The notes below the pieces were generated by a model. It did no database searches. It saw nothing but the letters and a program-made list of their open reading frames with translations, and had not been told where the DNA came from. The position numbers were made by a program, and so were the translations under genes. A stretch of DNA of 64,000 bases from a bacterium (GTDB lineage Bacteria; Bacteroidota; Ignavibacteria; SZUA-365), in contig JAHLLD010000009.1 of NCBI GenBank assembly GCA_020444325.1, forward strand, positions 1 through 64,000, given 5' to 3'. Below are positions 1-7,611 of the stretch, piece by piece (positions within the stretch are counted from its first letter, which is position 1; each line of letters starts with the position of its first letter).

Positions 1-1771
1 CGCGGTCGACCATGCCTTCGCCTTCACCGGTGGAAACACCTTTCCCCGCGCCGCCTTCGGCTCCGCCGGAAAGTCCTTCCCCGTCAAAATTCTCGCCGAT
101 GACGATGTCGCGATCAGACATCCCGTCACCCTCACCGGTGGAAATGCCTTTGCCGCGTCCACCCTGGCTGCCGTCACCTTCGCCCATGCCCGATGCCCCG
201 GAATTACCGGATTTGCCGTAATCGGACATTCCGTCGCCCTCGCCGGTTGATGGACCCTTGCCCCGCCCGTTCAGGGCCAGGGGATCGTCCATGGTGCCGA
301 CACCGTCGGGACAACCGTCGTCATCCTTGATGCCGTTGTAGGTTTCGGGCACGAGGGGACACTGGTCGATGCCGTCCCAGATACCGTCGCTGTCGGTATC
401 ACGGTCGAGGGGATTGGTACGGGTTTCGACGATTTCCCTGTCGTCGGTGATGCCGTCGCCGTCGGTATCACGCTTGTTGGGATTGGTGTGATGATAGGCG
501 ATTTCCTCATAGTCGTTGAGGTCGTCACCGTCGGAGTCGCCACTGTCCACTTTCGTAAAATACGTCGACACTTCGTTGTAATCGAACACGCCATCGCCGT
601 CCGTATCCGGCTTGAGGGGATTGCTGTGATGCACCCGCACTTCGGCGTAATCCGTCAGTCCATCAAAATCCGTATCAACAAGGGTCGGATCGGTTTTGAA
701 GCGCACCTCATCCGCATCCTCGAGTCCGTCGCCATCAGTATCCCGGTTGAGGGGATTCGTCCCCGTGCGATAGATTTCCTCGAAATCCGAGAGTCCATCC
801 CCGTCGGAATCATCCGCATAGGGCTCGGTACGGAAAATCGTCACCTCGGCATAATCGTCGATCTGATCGTTATCCGTATCCGCCTTGCGCGGATCCGCCT
901 GGAAATGCTGCGTCTCCTCGAAATCCGAGAGTCCGTCCCCGTCCGAATCCGGGTTGTACATATCACTTCCGAGTCCTTCCTCCGACCAGTTCGGCAGCAG
1001 ATCGCCGTCGTAATCGTCGTTGCGGAAAAGGAAGACCTTCAATCCGATCGTCGCGGTAATGAGGTTGTCGTTGACTTCTTCGGGACGATAGGCGCGCGAC
1101 CCGCCGTCCTTGATATACTCGATAGTGAGGATGCGCTCGTCATAGGCATCCAGATCACCTTTGAAAATCATATTGTAGCGCAGTTCGGTGCTGATGGCGA
1201 CTTCATGCGTGACAAACACATCGAGTCCCATCCCGAACGGCACGGAAATCGTCCCGGGCATGTCGGCGTCGGGACGCACGGTGACCTGGTTTCCGCCGTG
1301 ATCCTGCGCATCGTACACCGTGATGCCGGCGCCCAACAGAAAATACAGGTCGAAGATGGATATCTGCAGCGGGGAATACTGCAGCATGAGGTTGAAGGAC
1401 GTATACTCGGTTTCCCGCTCGGCGTCCGTCCCGCCGAACTGGTAGTCGTACAGCTCCGGATCCACCGCCGCGCGTTCACGCAGGTATGAGAACTGTCCGT
1501 AATCCACGGAAATACCGGCGGACAGAAAAGTCCGCACAGTGTACATGGCGGACATCGAAAGCTGACGGTTGTCGTCCCTCGATGTGAATTCCCCCAGGTA
1601 ACGGTTCAATCCCCCCGCTCCGCGGAAAGACAGCAGTCCCTGCGAATACCGGGATCGGTATTCCTCGTCGAGCATACCCATGTCCTGCGCATGCAGCAGT
1701 GGCCGTGCGAGGGATAGGAGGAAAACGAGGGCTAGTATTTGAAAAAGGATTCCTCTCCGCGTCAGGCGCAT
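1..1771 (-). CDS. Outer-membrane protein with thrombospondin type 3 repeats (3' end beyond window)
   Basis: About 590 residues are visible, translated on the minus strand; the C-terminus lies outside the window. The start ATG at 1771 opens a signal peptide with a hydrophobic core and an LLHAQ cleavage region. Residues ~30-230 alternate polar and aromatic segments and look like a small beta-barrel. Residues ~240-430 hold about nine calcium-binding TSP3 units of the form DxDxDGLxD (for example DSDGDGLSDFEE), the last ending DGIDQCP. After that comes a Gly/Asp-rich stretch in which GKGxSTGEG occurs three times. In this phylum, barrel plus TSP3 proteins usually finish with an OmpA peptidoglycan-binding domain, so an OmpA-like cell-envelope anchor is the likely full architecture. 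That part is inference, because the end is not visible. Confidence 0.8.
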   Translation of the reverse strand, partial: MRLTRRGILFQILALVFLLSLARPLLHAQDMGMLDEEYRSRYSQGLLSFRGAGGLNRYLGEFTSRDDNRQLSMSAMYTVRTFLSAGISVDYGQFSYLRERAAVDPELYDYQFGGTDAERETEYTSFNLMLQYSPLQISIFDLYFLLGAGITVYDAQDHGGNQVTVRPDADMPGTISVPFGMGLDVFVTHEVAISTELRYNMIFKGDLDAYDERILTIEYIKDGGSRAYRPEEVNDNLITATIGLKVFLFRNDDYDGDLLPNWSEEGLGSDMYNPDSDGDGLSDFEETQHFQADPRKADTDNDQIDDYAEVTIFRTEPYADDSDGDGLSDFEEIYRTGTNPLNRDTDGDGLEDADEVRFKTDPTLVDTDFDGLTDYAEVRVHHSNPLKPDTDGDGVFDYNEVSTYFTKVDSGDSDGDDLNDYEEIAYHHTNPNKRDTDGDGITDDREIVETRTNPLDRDTDSDGIWDGIDQCPLVPETYNGIKDDDGCPDGVGTMDDPLALNGRGKGPSTGEGDGMSDYGKSGNSGASGMGEGDGSQGGRGKGISTGEGDGMSDRDIVIGENFDGEGLSGGAEGGAGKGVSTGEGEGMVDR

Positions 1772-1871
1772 GGGGAAATTAATCCTTCAGGCTGTTCAGA
1801 TGTATTGTATAAAGCCAATGTACAGAAGAACATCTAATAATACCAAGCAATTCAGGAGGACACATAAAGTA

Positions 1872-2651
1872 TTATTTCAGGGAGAAGGCATAGGCAAGAA
1901 TCGCATGCGCAATGGCGATATTCAACGATTCCGTTCCTCCGCCCGGGATACGCAGCGTTCCCGAGGTACGCGCAAGAATGGGGGAAGCCACTCCGTGCGC
2001 TTCGCTGCCGAGGAGGATGATGGGGTTGGCGGACGGGAAATCCGCCGGCGCCCTGCCCTCTTCCGCCGCAGTGGCGACGAGGGGACGACCGGTCCTCTCC
2101 GCCTCGCGTTCGAGCCAGTCGAAATCCGGGTACACGCCGATGTTCAGGCGCAATGCCGAGCCCATACTTCCCCGAAGGGTTTTTGAATTAAAGGGATGCA
2201 CACTGTCGGCGCTCAGCAAAAGGGATGCGCCGTTAAACCATTCCGTCGTGCGCATGATGGTGCCGAGATTGCCGGGATCGGCGATGCCATGCAGTACGAA
2301 TACCGGACGATCGGCCGGAGCGGCATCCAGCGCGGCACGGGGATCGGTCGCGGGCATGTCGACCAGCGCGAAAATGCCCTGGGGATGCGGCGTGTCCGAG
2401 AGCTTGCGGGCATTGCGCGCGGAGCAGTGAAGCACCGAAACGCCTTTTTTCTCCGCCAAATATGCACTTTCTGCATATTTTGACGCCATTTCCGACTCGA
2501 TAACGAGCATTTCCGTGCGCAAATCGCTGCGAAGCACGTCGCCGACGAGCCTCTCCCCTTCCAGCAGCAGCTGTCCTGCAGCCTCGCGGTGCTTTTTCTC
2601 ATGCAGGCGCGCAAAATCCTTCGCCTGCTGCTGTGTGAGCGTACCGAACAT
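1872..2651 (-). CDS. TrmH/SpoU-family RNA 2'-O-ribose methyltransferase
   Basis: 259 residues, the usual size for RlmB/TsnR-like SpoU enzymes that methylate rRNA or tRNA ribose with S-adenosylmethionine. All three SpoU motifs are visible: DPGNLGTIMRT (motif 1), ILLGSEAHGV (motif 2) and LRIPGGGTESLNIAIAHAI (motif 3, trefoil-knot AdoMet site). The N-terminal ~100 residues match the substrate-binding domain of this family (LLLEGERLVGDVL). The start codon shares one base with the stop of the upstream lipoprotein gene (TGATG), so it is translationally coupled to the 5'-nucleotidase run. The exact RNA target cannot be read from sequence. A short palindrome shared with other loci lies in frame inside this gene at 2461-2477. 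Confidence 0.88.
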   Translation of the reverse strand: MFGTLTQQQAKDFARLHEKKHREAAGQLLLEGERLVGDVLRSDLRTEMLVIESEMASKYAESAYLAEKKGVSVLHCSARNARKLSDTPHPQGIFALVDMPATDPRAALDAAPADRPVFVLHGIADPGNLGTIMRTTEWFNGASLLLSADSVHPFNSKTLRGSMGSALRLNIGVYPDFDWLEREAERTGRPLVATAAEEGRAPADFPSANPIILLGSEAHGVASPILARTSGTLRIPGGGTESLNIAIAHAILAYAFSLK

Positions 2652-3049
2652 CAGTTGTACTTCGCACCCTCGTTGATCCAGGTACGGATGCCTTCGAGCT
2701 GATTGTCGTTGATGATGATGGGCACGTCGATCGGATGCGGCAGTCGTCCGTCAATGCGCTGCATGAGGAGACTGCCGTTCGCGTTTCCGGGACGCACGAT
2801 CGCAGGGTTTTCCGTCGTTTCGGAATACGAGGCGAGACTCAAAGACCCTGCCCGCGTCGACGCGTCATGACAGCCGATATTGGCGCAGCGCAGGTTGAAA
2901 AAGGGCTGCACATGCTGGGAATAGCTGACGTTGGATTCCGGGAAGACGATTTCATCACCAGGACGCGTCCCCTCATCGTCACAGCCCGGCATTGAGGAAA
3001 TCAGTACCACGGTCAGCAGCAGCGACAGCAGCGTCATGGGGATTTTCAT
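2651..3049 (-). CDS. Lipoprotein with cytochrome c-like domain (CX4CH)
   Basis: 132 residues. The N-terminus is a lipoprotein signal peptide with lipobox-like SSMPGC, so it is probably membrane-anchored. The rest resembles the short cytochrome C domain (PSCyt1 type) found in many Bacteroidota and Planctomycetes lipoproteins: QPFFNLRCANIGCHD, then GSLSLASY, a PGN..SLLMQRI segment and a terminal GIRTWINEGA. The putative haem motif is CANIGCH, that is CX4CH instead of CXXCH, so covalent haem attachment is uncertain. It overlaps the nucleotidase gene by four bases (ATGA) and the methyltransferase by one base. Electron transfer is possible but not demonstrated by sequence alone. Confidence 0.72.
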   Translation of the reverse strand: MKIPMTLLSLLLTVVLISSMPGCDDEGTRPGDEIVFPESNVSYSQHVQPFFNLRCANIGCHDASTRAGSLSLASYSETTENPAIVRPGNANGSLLMQRIDGRLPHPIDVPIIINDNQLEGIRTWINEGAKYN

Positions 3050-4581
3050 GGTTTTACTCCGATAAGCGTGATACGTCCTTCAACTTGCGATCGCACGTTC
3101 TTCTGTTTGCGCACGGCATCAATGAATACGTCGCGGTCCACATGCGTGGGCAGCACTTCGTGCACCTCGATTTCTGCCTCGGGCAAACCGAACACGTCGT
3201 GCAGGTGTCCGCCCACATAATTGCTGGTTACCACCGAGTACACTTCATCGTTCTTGATGTTCCGGCCATTGACCGTCGCCCGCCTGATGCGCTGTGTCGC
3301 GGGAGCCTCGTAGTCGAAGGTGTACGCGAGTCCGCTCACCTGGCAAAACTCACCGGTCACCATCGCCTGGTGATGAATCATCTCGCGAAGCTGTGCGCCG
3401 GACACCTGAAACATAACAAAATGATTTCCAAAAGGCGCGATTTCCCAGATGTCGCGGAGGGTGATGGGACCCGCGTCGAGATCCTTGCGTATCCCGCCGC
3501 TGTTCTGAAACGCGACGTCCGCTTTCGCGTATGCGCGCATGACATCGGTTTCCCAGTTGCCGATGTTACTTTCGCCTTCGCGCGAGCGCTTCCAGTCCGT
3601 TTCCAGCGTGCCGATCTGCTCACTGAGTCCAGCCGCTACTTCTGATTCCAGCTCCTCCACCAGCGCGCCCACCACGGGATCCGGCGTCACATCCGCCACC
3701 ACCGTGGGAAGCAGTTTCCCGAAGGATTTCACCACGCGTCCCTCATCCGCATCCACGGTGAGGGAAAGGCGTCCGAGAAATCGCCCCTTATCCCCCGCCT
3801 GTGCGATCACTGTGCCGTTGATTTTTTTCGGCACCCACAGCGAGGTGTGGGAATGTCCCCCGACGATCACATCGATGCCGTCCACATTCGTGGCCAGGGC
3901 ACTGTCGACTTCCACGCCCATGTGACTGAGGACGATGAAAAATTTCACCCCGAAATCCCGCTCCAGCTCCTTCATCGTCTGCCGCGTGACCATGGCCGGA
4001 TCGAGTACATCGAGATCCTTCACGTTCTCGCGCAGACTCAGTTCCGCCAGGTCCGGCGGCGCGAGTCCGATGACCCCGATGGCCATGCCGTCGCGATGCA
4101 GCACGCGGTAGCGCGGTACGAACGGTGCGCCGATGGTTTTATCCCACAGGTTCGCCGACACGATCGGGAAGGTCACCGTGGGAAGCAGGTGCCGGATATT
4201 ATCCGCGCCGTAATCGAACTCGTGATTGCCAAGCGTCATCACATCCGGTTGTATCAGCTCGAGCAAACGGAACTGTGATCGTCCCTTCGTGATCGAGCTG
4301 ATCGGCGTGCCCTGAAAATCATCGCCCGCGTGCAGGAGGATGGGATTCGGATCCGCCGCACGTTCGCGGTCGATATACGCCTTGAGCACCGCGCTGCCAC
4401 CCACCTCGACTTTCCCGCGACTGCCATCATCCTGCGTCAACCAGGTCGTTGTCGGCACATTCTGGGAATGAAAATCATTGTAATGCAGAATGGTCAGCTC
4501 GACCATGCGCTGCGCCTGCAGCGGAAGCGCCAGCACGAGCAGAAGGAACATCGAATGTATGAAACGTCGCATCACTATCAC
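3046..4581 (-). CDS. Secreted 5'-nucleotidase / 2',3'-cyclic phosphodiesterase (UshA family)
   Basis: 511 residues with a signal peptide (LLLVLALPLQAQ). The metallophosphatase domain is complete: ILHYNDFHSQ (DxH), LLHAGDDFQG, TLGNHEFDYG (GNHE), IVLSHMG and VIVGGHSHT supply the dinuclear metal ligands. The C-terminal half carries the 5'-nucleotidase substrate domain (NSGGIRKDLDAG, FGNHFVMFQVSGAQL). The family hydrolyses extracellular or periplasmic nucleotides for nucleoside and phosphate scavenging. It is the first gene of an overlapping three-gene run with the cytochrome-like lipoprotein and the methyltransferase. A second in-frame ATG three codons downstream is an equally good start. Closest named relatives are UshA and YfkN. 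Confidence 0.93.
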   Translation of the reverse strand: MIVMRRFIHSMFLLLVLALPLQAQRMVELTILHYNDFHSQNVPTTTWLTQDDGSRGKVEVGGSAVLKAYIDRERAADPNPILLHAGDDFQGTPISSITKGRSQFRLLELIQPDVMTLGNHEFDYGADNIRHLLPTVTFPIVSANLWDKTIGAPFVPRYRVLHRDGMAIGVIGLAPPDLAELSLRENVKDLDVLDPAMVTRQTMKELERDFGVKFFIVLSHMGVEVDSALATNVDGIDVIVGGHSHTSLWVPKKINGTVIAQAGDKGRFLGRLSLTVDADEGRVVKSFGKLLPTVVADVTPDPVVGALVEELESEVAAGLSEQIGTLETDWKRSREGESNIGNWETDVMRAYAKADVAFQNSGGIRKDLDAGPITLRDIWEIAPFGNHFVMFQVSGAQLREMIHHQAMVTGEFCQVSGLAYTFDYEAPATQRIRRATVNGRNIKNDEVYSVVTSNYVGGHLHDVFGLPEAEIEVHEVLPTHVDRDVFIDAVRKQKNVRSQVEGRITLIGVKP

Positions 4582-4599
4582 CGCGAGTATGGTTAAAAG

Positions 4600-4626
4600 A
4601 GAAAAACCCGCCTTGCGTGGCGGGTT
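4600..4626 (-). terminator. Rho-independent terminator of tRNA-Glu
   Basis: Perfect 8-bp stem AACCCGCC/GGCGGGTT with a 6-base loop. On the minus strand it is followed by a T-rich run (TTTTTCTCTTTT). It lies just downstream of tRNA-Glu and before the nucleotidase gene. Confidence 0.8.
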
Positions 4627-4633
4627 ATCACTG

Positions 4634-4705
4634 TAGCGCGTACGGGAATCGAACCCGTGTTTCAGCCTTGAGAGGGCCGTGTCCTAACCGCTAGACGAAC
4701 GCGCC
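4634..4705 (-). tRNA. tRNA-Glu (anticodon CUC)
   Basis: 72 nt without an encoded CCA. The acceptor stem GGCGCGT/ACGCGCT, D-loop core TCTAGCGGTTAGGA, anticodon stem CGGCC/GGCTG with loop CTCTCAA, and T-arm CACGGGTTCGATTCCCGT all fold normally. The anticodon read from the loop is CUC, decoding GAG. Confidence 0.95.
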
Positions 4706-4719
4706 AGAACAGATCAGTA

Positions 4720-4748
4720 AATATACTGCCTTCCGCCGTCCTGCGCAA
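4720..4748 (-). promoter_or_regulatory. Candidate promoter of tRNA-Glu
   Basis: On the minus strand TTGCGC (-35-like) is followed by a 17-base spacer and TATATT (-10-like), 14 bases upstream of the tRNA 5' end. It agrees with the sigma-70 consensus at spacing and most positions. Confidence 0.55.
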
Positions 4749-4780
4749 GAGAATCTAACCACGATGTCTCCAGGAAGGTA

Positions 4781-4812
4781 TTGCTCCGCGACAGCGGAGC
4801 AATTCCCTCCTA
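4781..4812 (-). repeat. Hairpin repeat, copy 1 (inverted partner of 5490-5520)
   Basis: The minus strand reads TAGGAGGGAATTGCTCCGC, then a 9-bp stem-loop TTGCTCCGC/GCGGAGCAA. The initial TAG is the stop codon of the CDF-like gene. The same ~31-nt unit lies in the opposite orientation just upstream of that gene. Confidence 0.8.
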
Positions 4813-5442
4813 ATGCTCGCAGCTGCAGGCGAGGGTTTCGCTTGAGGCCTTCTCGAAGGCTTCGCGTCCTTCAGAAAAGGCAAAGTATGCGATGCCGAGG
4901 CTGCCGAGGAGGTCGAACCAGGCAATGCCGAAGAGTTCGTAGAGTCCGCTCGATGCCAGAAGGATGATTGAGAGGTAGAAGCAGGTGCGCGTGCAGTTGG
5001 CGTCGGCGATGATGGCGTCGGAATTCAGCGCCTTGCCGACCGAGAGTTTTGCTTTCATCAAGCCGTACATCGTCAGTATCGACAGCGAGGAAATGATGAT
5101 GCCCACCAGTGTGGTTTCCGGCTTCACGTCCTGTATGATATTGAGGACGACCCCGGCGAGGAGTCCCGCCGTCAGCAGGTAGAAGCTCACTCCCGTTACG
5201 CGCAGCGCCGTGCGTTCAAAGGAATCGCGCTGCATCACCGGCGCGCGCTTCATGCGCATTATCATGTGAAGGATTCCCAGTCCTGAAATCACTTCAACAA
5301 AACTGTCCGCCCCGAAGCCGAACAGCGCCAGCGTCTCATCAGCATAACCGAAGTACACAGAGACGAGTCCTTCAATCACATTGTAGACAATCGTAATAAC
5401 ACTGAGTATCAGCGCCCGTCGGAGGAGTTGCTCGTTGTTCAT
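4810..5442 (-). CDS. CDF-like transmembrane cation transporter domain protein
   Basis: 210 residues with about six hydrophobic segments. It resembles the membrane domain of cation diffusion facilitators: GFGADSFVEVISGLG stands where family members have the metal-binding TM2 motif, and LNSDAIIADANCTRTC where TM5 carries its motif. The cytoplasmic C-terminal domain of ZitB/FieF-type carriers is absent; the protein ends in a short Cys/His tail (ACSCEH). Metal transport is therefore plausible, but the family's usual HxxxD ligands are altered, so substrate and activity are open. The gene is monocistronic and flanked by inverted copies of a hairpin repeat whose downstream copy contains its stop codon. 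Confidence 0.72.
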   Translation of the reverse strand: MNNEQLLRRALILSVITIVYNVIEGLVSVYFGYADETLALFGFGADSFVEVISGLGILHMIMRMKRAPVMQRDSFERTALRVTGVSFYLLTAGLLAGVVLNIIQDVKPETTLVGIIISSLSILTMYGLMKAKLSVGKALNSDAIIADANCTRTCFYLSIILLASSGLYELFGIAWFDLLGSLGIAYFAFSEGREAFEKASSETLACSCEH

Positions 5443-5489
5443 GGTATAGCTAACAGTTTGCAGGTCAGTTGAGTTCTATCTTCCCCGCA

Positions 5490-5520
5490 TAGGAGGGAGT
5501 TGCTCCGCTGCCGCGGAGCA
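5490..5520 (+). repeat. Hairpin repeat, copy 2
   Basis: TAGGAGGGAGTTGCTCCGC followed by TGCCGCGGAGCA, an 8-bp perfect stem. It matches the minus-strand copy at 4781-4812 at all but about two positions, in inverted orientation across the CDF-like gene. Confidence 0.8.
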
Positions 5521-5815
5521 GTGTTTGCACCAGACCCCGCTTCGCGTGGCCTGGCGCAGGTATTGTTCCGCTGCGCGGAACGTAGTCGGCAACACCTGCG
5601 CTTCGAACAAACACCCGCGCGAAGTCCCGCAGATCGGGACGCAGCGCAAAGAACTCTCCGCGACAGCGGAGAAACACCTGCGCAAAGCGCAAAAAACTCG
5701 CCGAAGGCGAAACACCCGCGCGCAGCGCGAAGAACTCTCCGCGACAGCGGAGAAACACCTGCGCGAGGTGCCGCGCAGCGGACCGAAGCGCAAACACCTT
5801 TTCTTCGTGGTTTGA
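5501..5815. repeat. Palindrome array with alternating AAACACC / AAGAACTC spacers
   Basis: A ~315-bp non-coding stretch made almost entirely of short palindromes: TGCTCCGC.GCGGAGCA (5501-5520), GTTCCGC.GCGGAAC (5565-5581), CTCCGCGACAGCGGAG (5656-5671 and again 5737-5752), GCGC-AAA-GCGC and GCCGAAGGC. They are joined by two alternating linkers, AAACACC and AAGAACTC/AAAAACTC. The identical CTCCGC hairpins are 81 bp apart, giving an 81-bp unit of two ~40-nt half-units. It fills the gap between the CDF-like gene and the ABC transporter; apparent open frames through it are artefacts of the repeats. Confidence 0.85.
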
Positions 5816-5860
5816 GCTGTTATCACTATCTTCTGTGAATCCATCACAAGAGGGTACACC

Positions 5861-6793
5861 ATGTCGATCATACATGCTGAAGGCATTACGAAGGTGTTCA
5901 ATCCGCGGAAGAAGAATGGCGCGGTGAAGGCGCTTTCGGATCTCTCGCTGGATGTGCGCGAGGGTGAAATTTTCGGATTGCTGGGACCGAACGGTGCGGG
6001 GAAAACCACCTTCATCAAGGTGCTGCTGGAAATCGTATTCCCGACGGCGGGACGCGCGGAGCTGCTCGGTGCGCCGGTTGGAACGGCCGCGATGAAATCC
6101 CGCGTGGGCTATCTGCCGGAAAACCACCGCTATCCCGATTTCCTCACGGGTGCGGGCGTGCTGAACTATTTCGGCAAGCTGTCCGGTCTTTCCGGCGCGA
6201 AGCTTGAAGAACGCGTGAAGGACCGTATGAAGCTGGTCAATATGCAGGATTGGCATAAAACGAAAATCCGCAAGTACTCGAAAGGGATGATGCAGCGTAT
6301 CGGACTCGCGCAGGCGCTGATCAATGATCCCCAGCTTGTCATTCTCGATGAACCGACGGATGGCGTGGATCCACTGGGACGCAAGGAAATCCGCGATCTT
6401 CTCGTGCGTCTGCGCAACGAGGGTAAAACGGTATTCCTCAATTCCCACCTGCTCTCGGAGGTGGAAATGATCTGTGACCGCGTGGCCATCCTCAACAAAG
6501 GGAAACTCGTCCGCCTCGGCACCGTGCAGGAACTGACGATGCAGGACAACGTCTTTCGCGTCGGCGTACAGGGAGATATCCCCCAGGAACTGTTCACGCA
6601 GTGGGATGCGACGCGCATCCGTGCCGAGCTTGAAGGCACGGTGCTGAGCCTGACCCTTGAAGACGTTTCCACGCTCAACGAGGTCATAGACCAGCTGCGT
6701 GCAAGAGGCGTGCTTATCACGGAGATCTCGCAGAAACGACAGAGTCTCGAGGATATGTTCATTGACGTCATTTCGCGGGAGGAAAACGCATGA
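5861..6793 (+). CDS. ABC transporter ATP-binding protein (ABC-2 exporter type)
   Basis: 310 residues. Walker A GLLGPNGAGKTT, Q-loop region YLPENHRYPDFLT, signature YSKGMMQRIGLAQAL, Walker B LVILDEPTDGVDP and H-loop VFLNSHLL are all present. The C-terminal ~80 residues are the accessory domain typical of NosF/CcmA-like ATPases. It overlaps the permease gene by four bases, so the two form one exporter unit. The cargo is not evident from sequence; NosFY-type exporters handle diverse substrates. Confidence 0.93.
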   Translation: MSIIHAEGITKVFNPRKKNGAVKALSDLSLDVREGEIFGLLGPNGAGKTTFIKVLLEIVFPTAGRAELLGAPVGTAAMKSRVGYLPENHRYPDFLTGAGVLNYFGKLSGLSGAKLEERVKDRMKLVNMQDWHKTKIRKYSKGMMQRIGLAQALINDPQLVILDEPTDGVDPLGRKEIRDLLVRLRNEGKTVFLNSHLLSEVEMICDRVAILNKGKLVRLGTVQELTMQDNVFRVGVQGDIPQELFTQWDATRIRAELEGTVLSLTLEDVSTLNEVIDQLRARGVLITEISQKRQSLEDMFIDVISREENA

Positions 6794-7608
6794 AACTCCT
6801 CGCCATCATTGAACACACCATACGGGAAGGACTCGCGCGCAAGACCATCATCGGCTTCTTCGTAATATCGAGTTTCTTCCTCGCCCTGACCGTGCTCGCC
6901 GCCGTCTTCATGCCCGAATCCATTGAAATGGGTAGTCCCGAAGGCAAGCAGCAGACGGTGCAGATCATGACCGATCAGACCATCATTCGTCAGATACAGG
7001 CGGGACTCACCGGTTTCATCAATTTCGCCGCTCTCGTTCTGTCTATTTTCGCGACCGCGAGCATCCTCCCCAACGCGATGGAAAAAGGCAGCATCGACCT
7101 GCTGCTCTCGAAGCCCGTTTCCCGCCAGGAAATTTTCCTCGGGAAATTTCTCGGCTCGCTGCTTATCGTCTTCGCCAACGTCGCTTACTATATCATAGGC
7201 ATGTGGCTGATCTTCGGCGTGCGCACCGGATTCTGGAATCCCGGCTTCCTCGCGGTGACGCTGTCCATCACCTATACCTTTGTCGTGCTGTATGGACCGA
7301 TGACGCTGATAGGGGTATCCTCAAGGAGTTCGGCGCTGACCATTATCGTGCTGTACGTGTTTTACTTCCTCATCAGTCCCATACTCGAATCCCGCGAAGT
7401 CATCGCCCAGGTTGCATCCTCGGATGCCATCGCCGATGTACTCAGCGTGTTTTACTACGCCCTGCCTCGCCCCGACGCGCTCGGACAATTCGGCCATGCG
7501 CTGGTGACCGGGCTGCCCCTGGAATGGTCCGCCGTATGGACCTCCGCCCTCTCGGCCCTGGCCATGTACGTATGGGCCGCGTACATCTTCCGGCGCAAGG
7601 ACTTCTGA
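6790..7608 (+). CDS. ABC-2 type transporter permease
   Basis: 272 residues with about six transmembrane segments and the layout of NosY/ABC-2 permeases, including a long first extracytoplasmic loop and SKPVSRQEIFLGKFLGSLL, a hallmark region of this family (selfish permease loop contacting the ATPase). Translation is coupled to the ATPase gene by an ATGA overlap, and the next gene begins three bases after its stop. It should dimerise and pair with the upstream ATPase. Confidence 0.9.
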   Translation: MKLLAIIEHTIREGLARKTIIGFFVISSFFLALTVLAAVFMPESIEMGSPEGKQQTVQIMTDQTIIRQIQAGLTGFINFAALVLSIFATASILPNAMEKGSIDLLLSKPVSRQEIFLGKFLGSLLIVFANVAYYIIGMWLIFGVRTGFWNPGFLAVTLSITYTFVVLYGPMTLIGVSSRSSALTIIVLYVFYFLISPILESREVIAQVASSDAIADVLSVFYYALPRPDALGQFGHALVTGLPLEWSAVWTSALSALAMYVWAAYIFRRKDF

Positions 7609-7611
7609 CGG

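Noticed and set aside
488..1489. Long plus-strand open frame of 333 codons
   Set aside because: It is the mirror of the TSP3 repeats on the minus strand; no signal peptide, domain or codon pattern of its own.
5501..5815. Possible CRISPR array
   Set aside because: There are no identical 24-40-nt repeats with unique spacers, the palindromic parts vary, and no cas genes are present.
5465..6448. Overlapping minus-strand frames across the palindrome array and ABC gene
   Set aside because: They read repeat units as peptide repeats (CFSAVAESS) and continue antisense to a well-supported ATPase.
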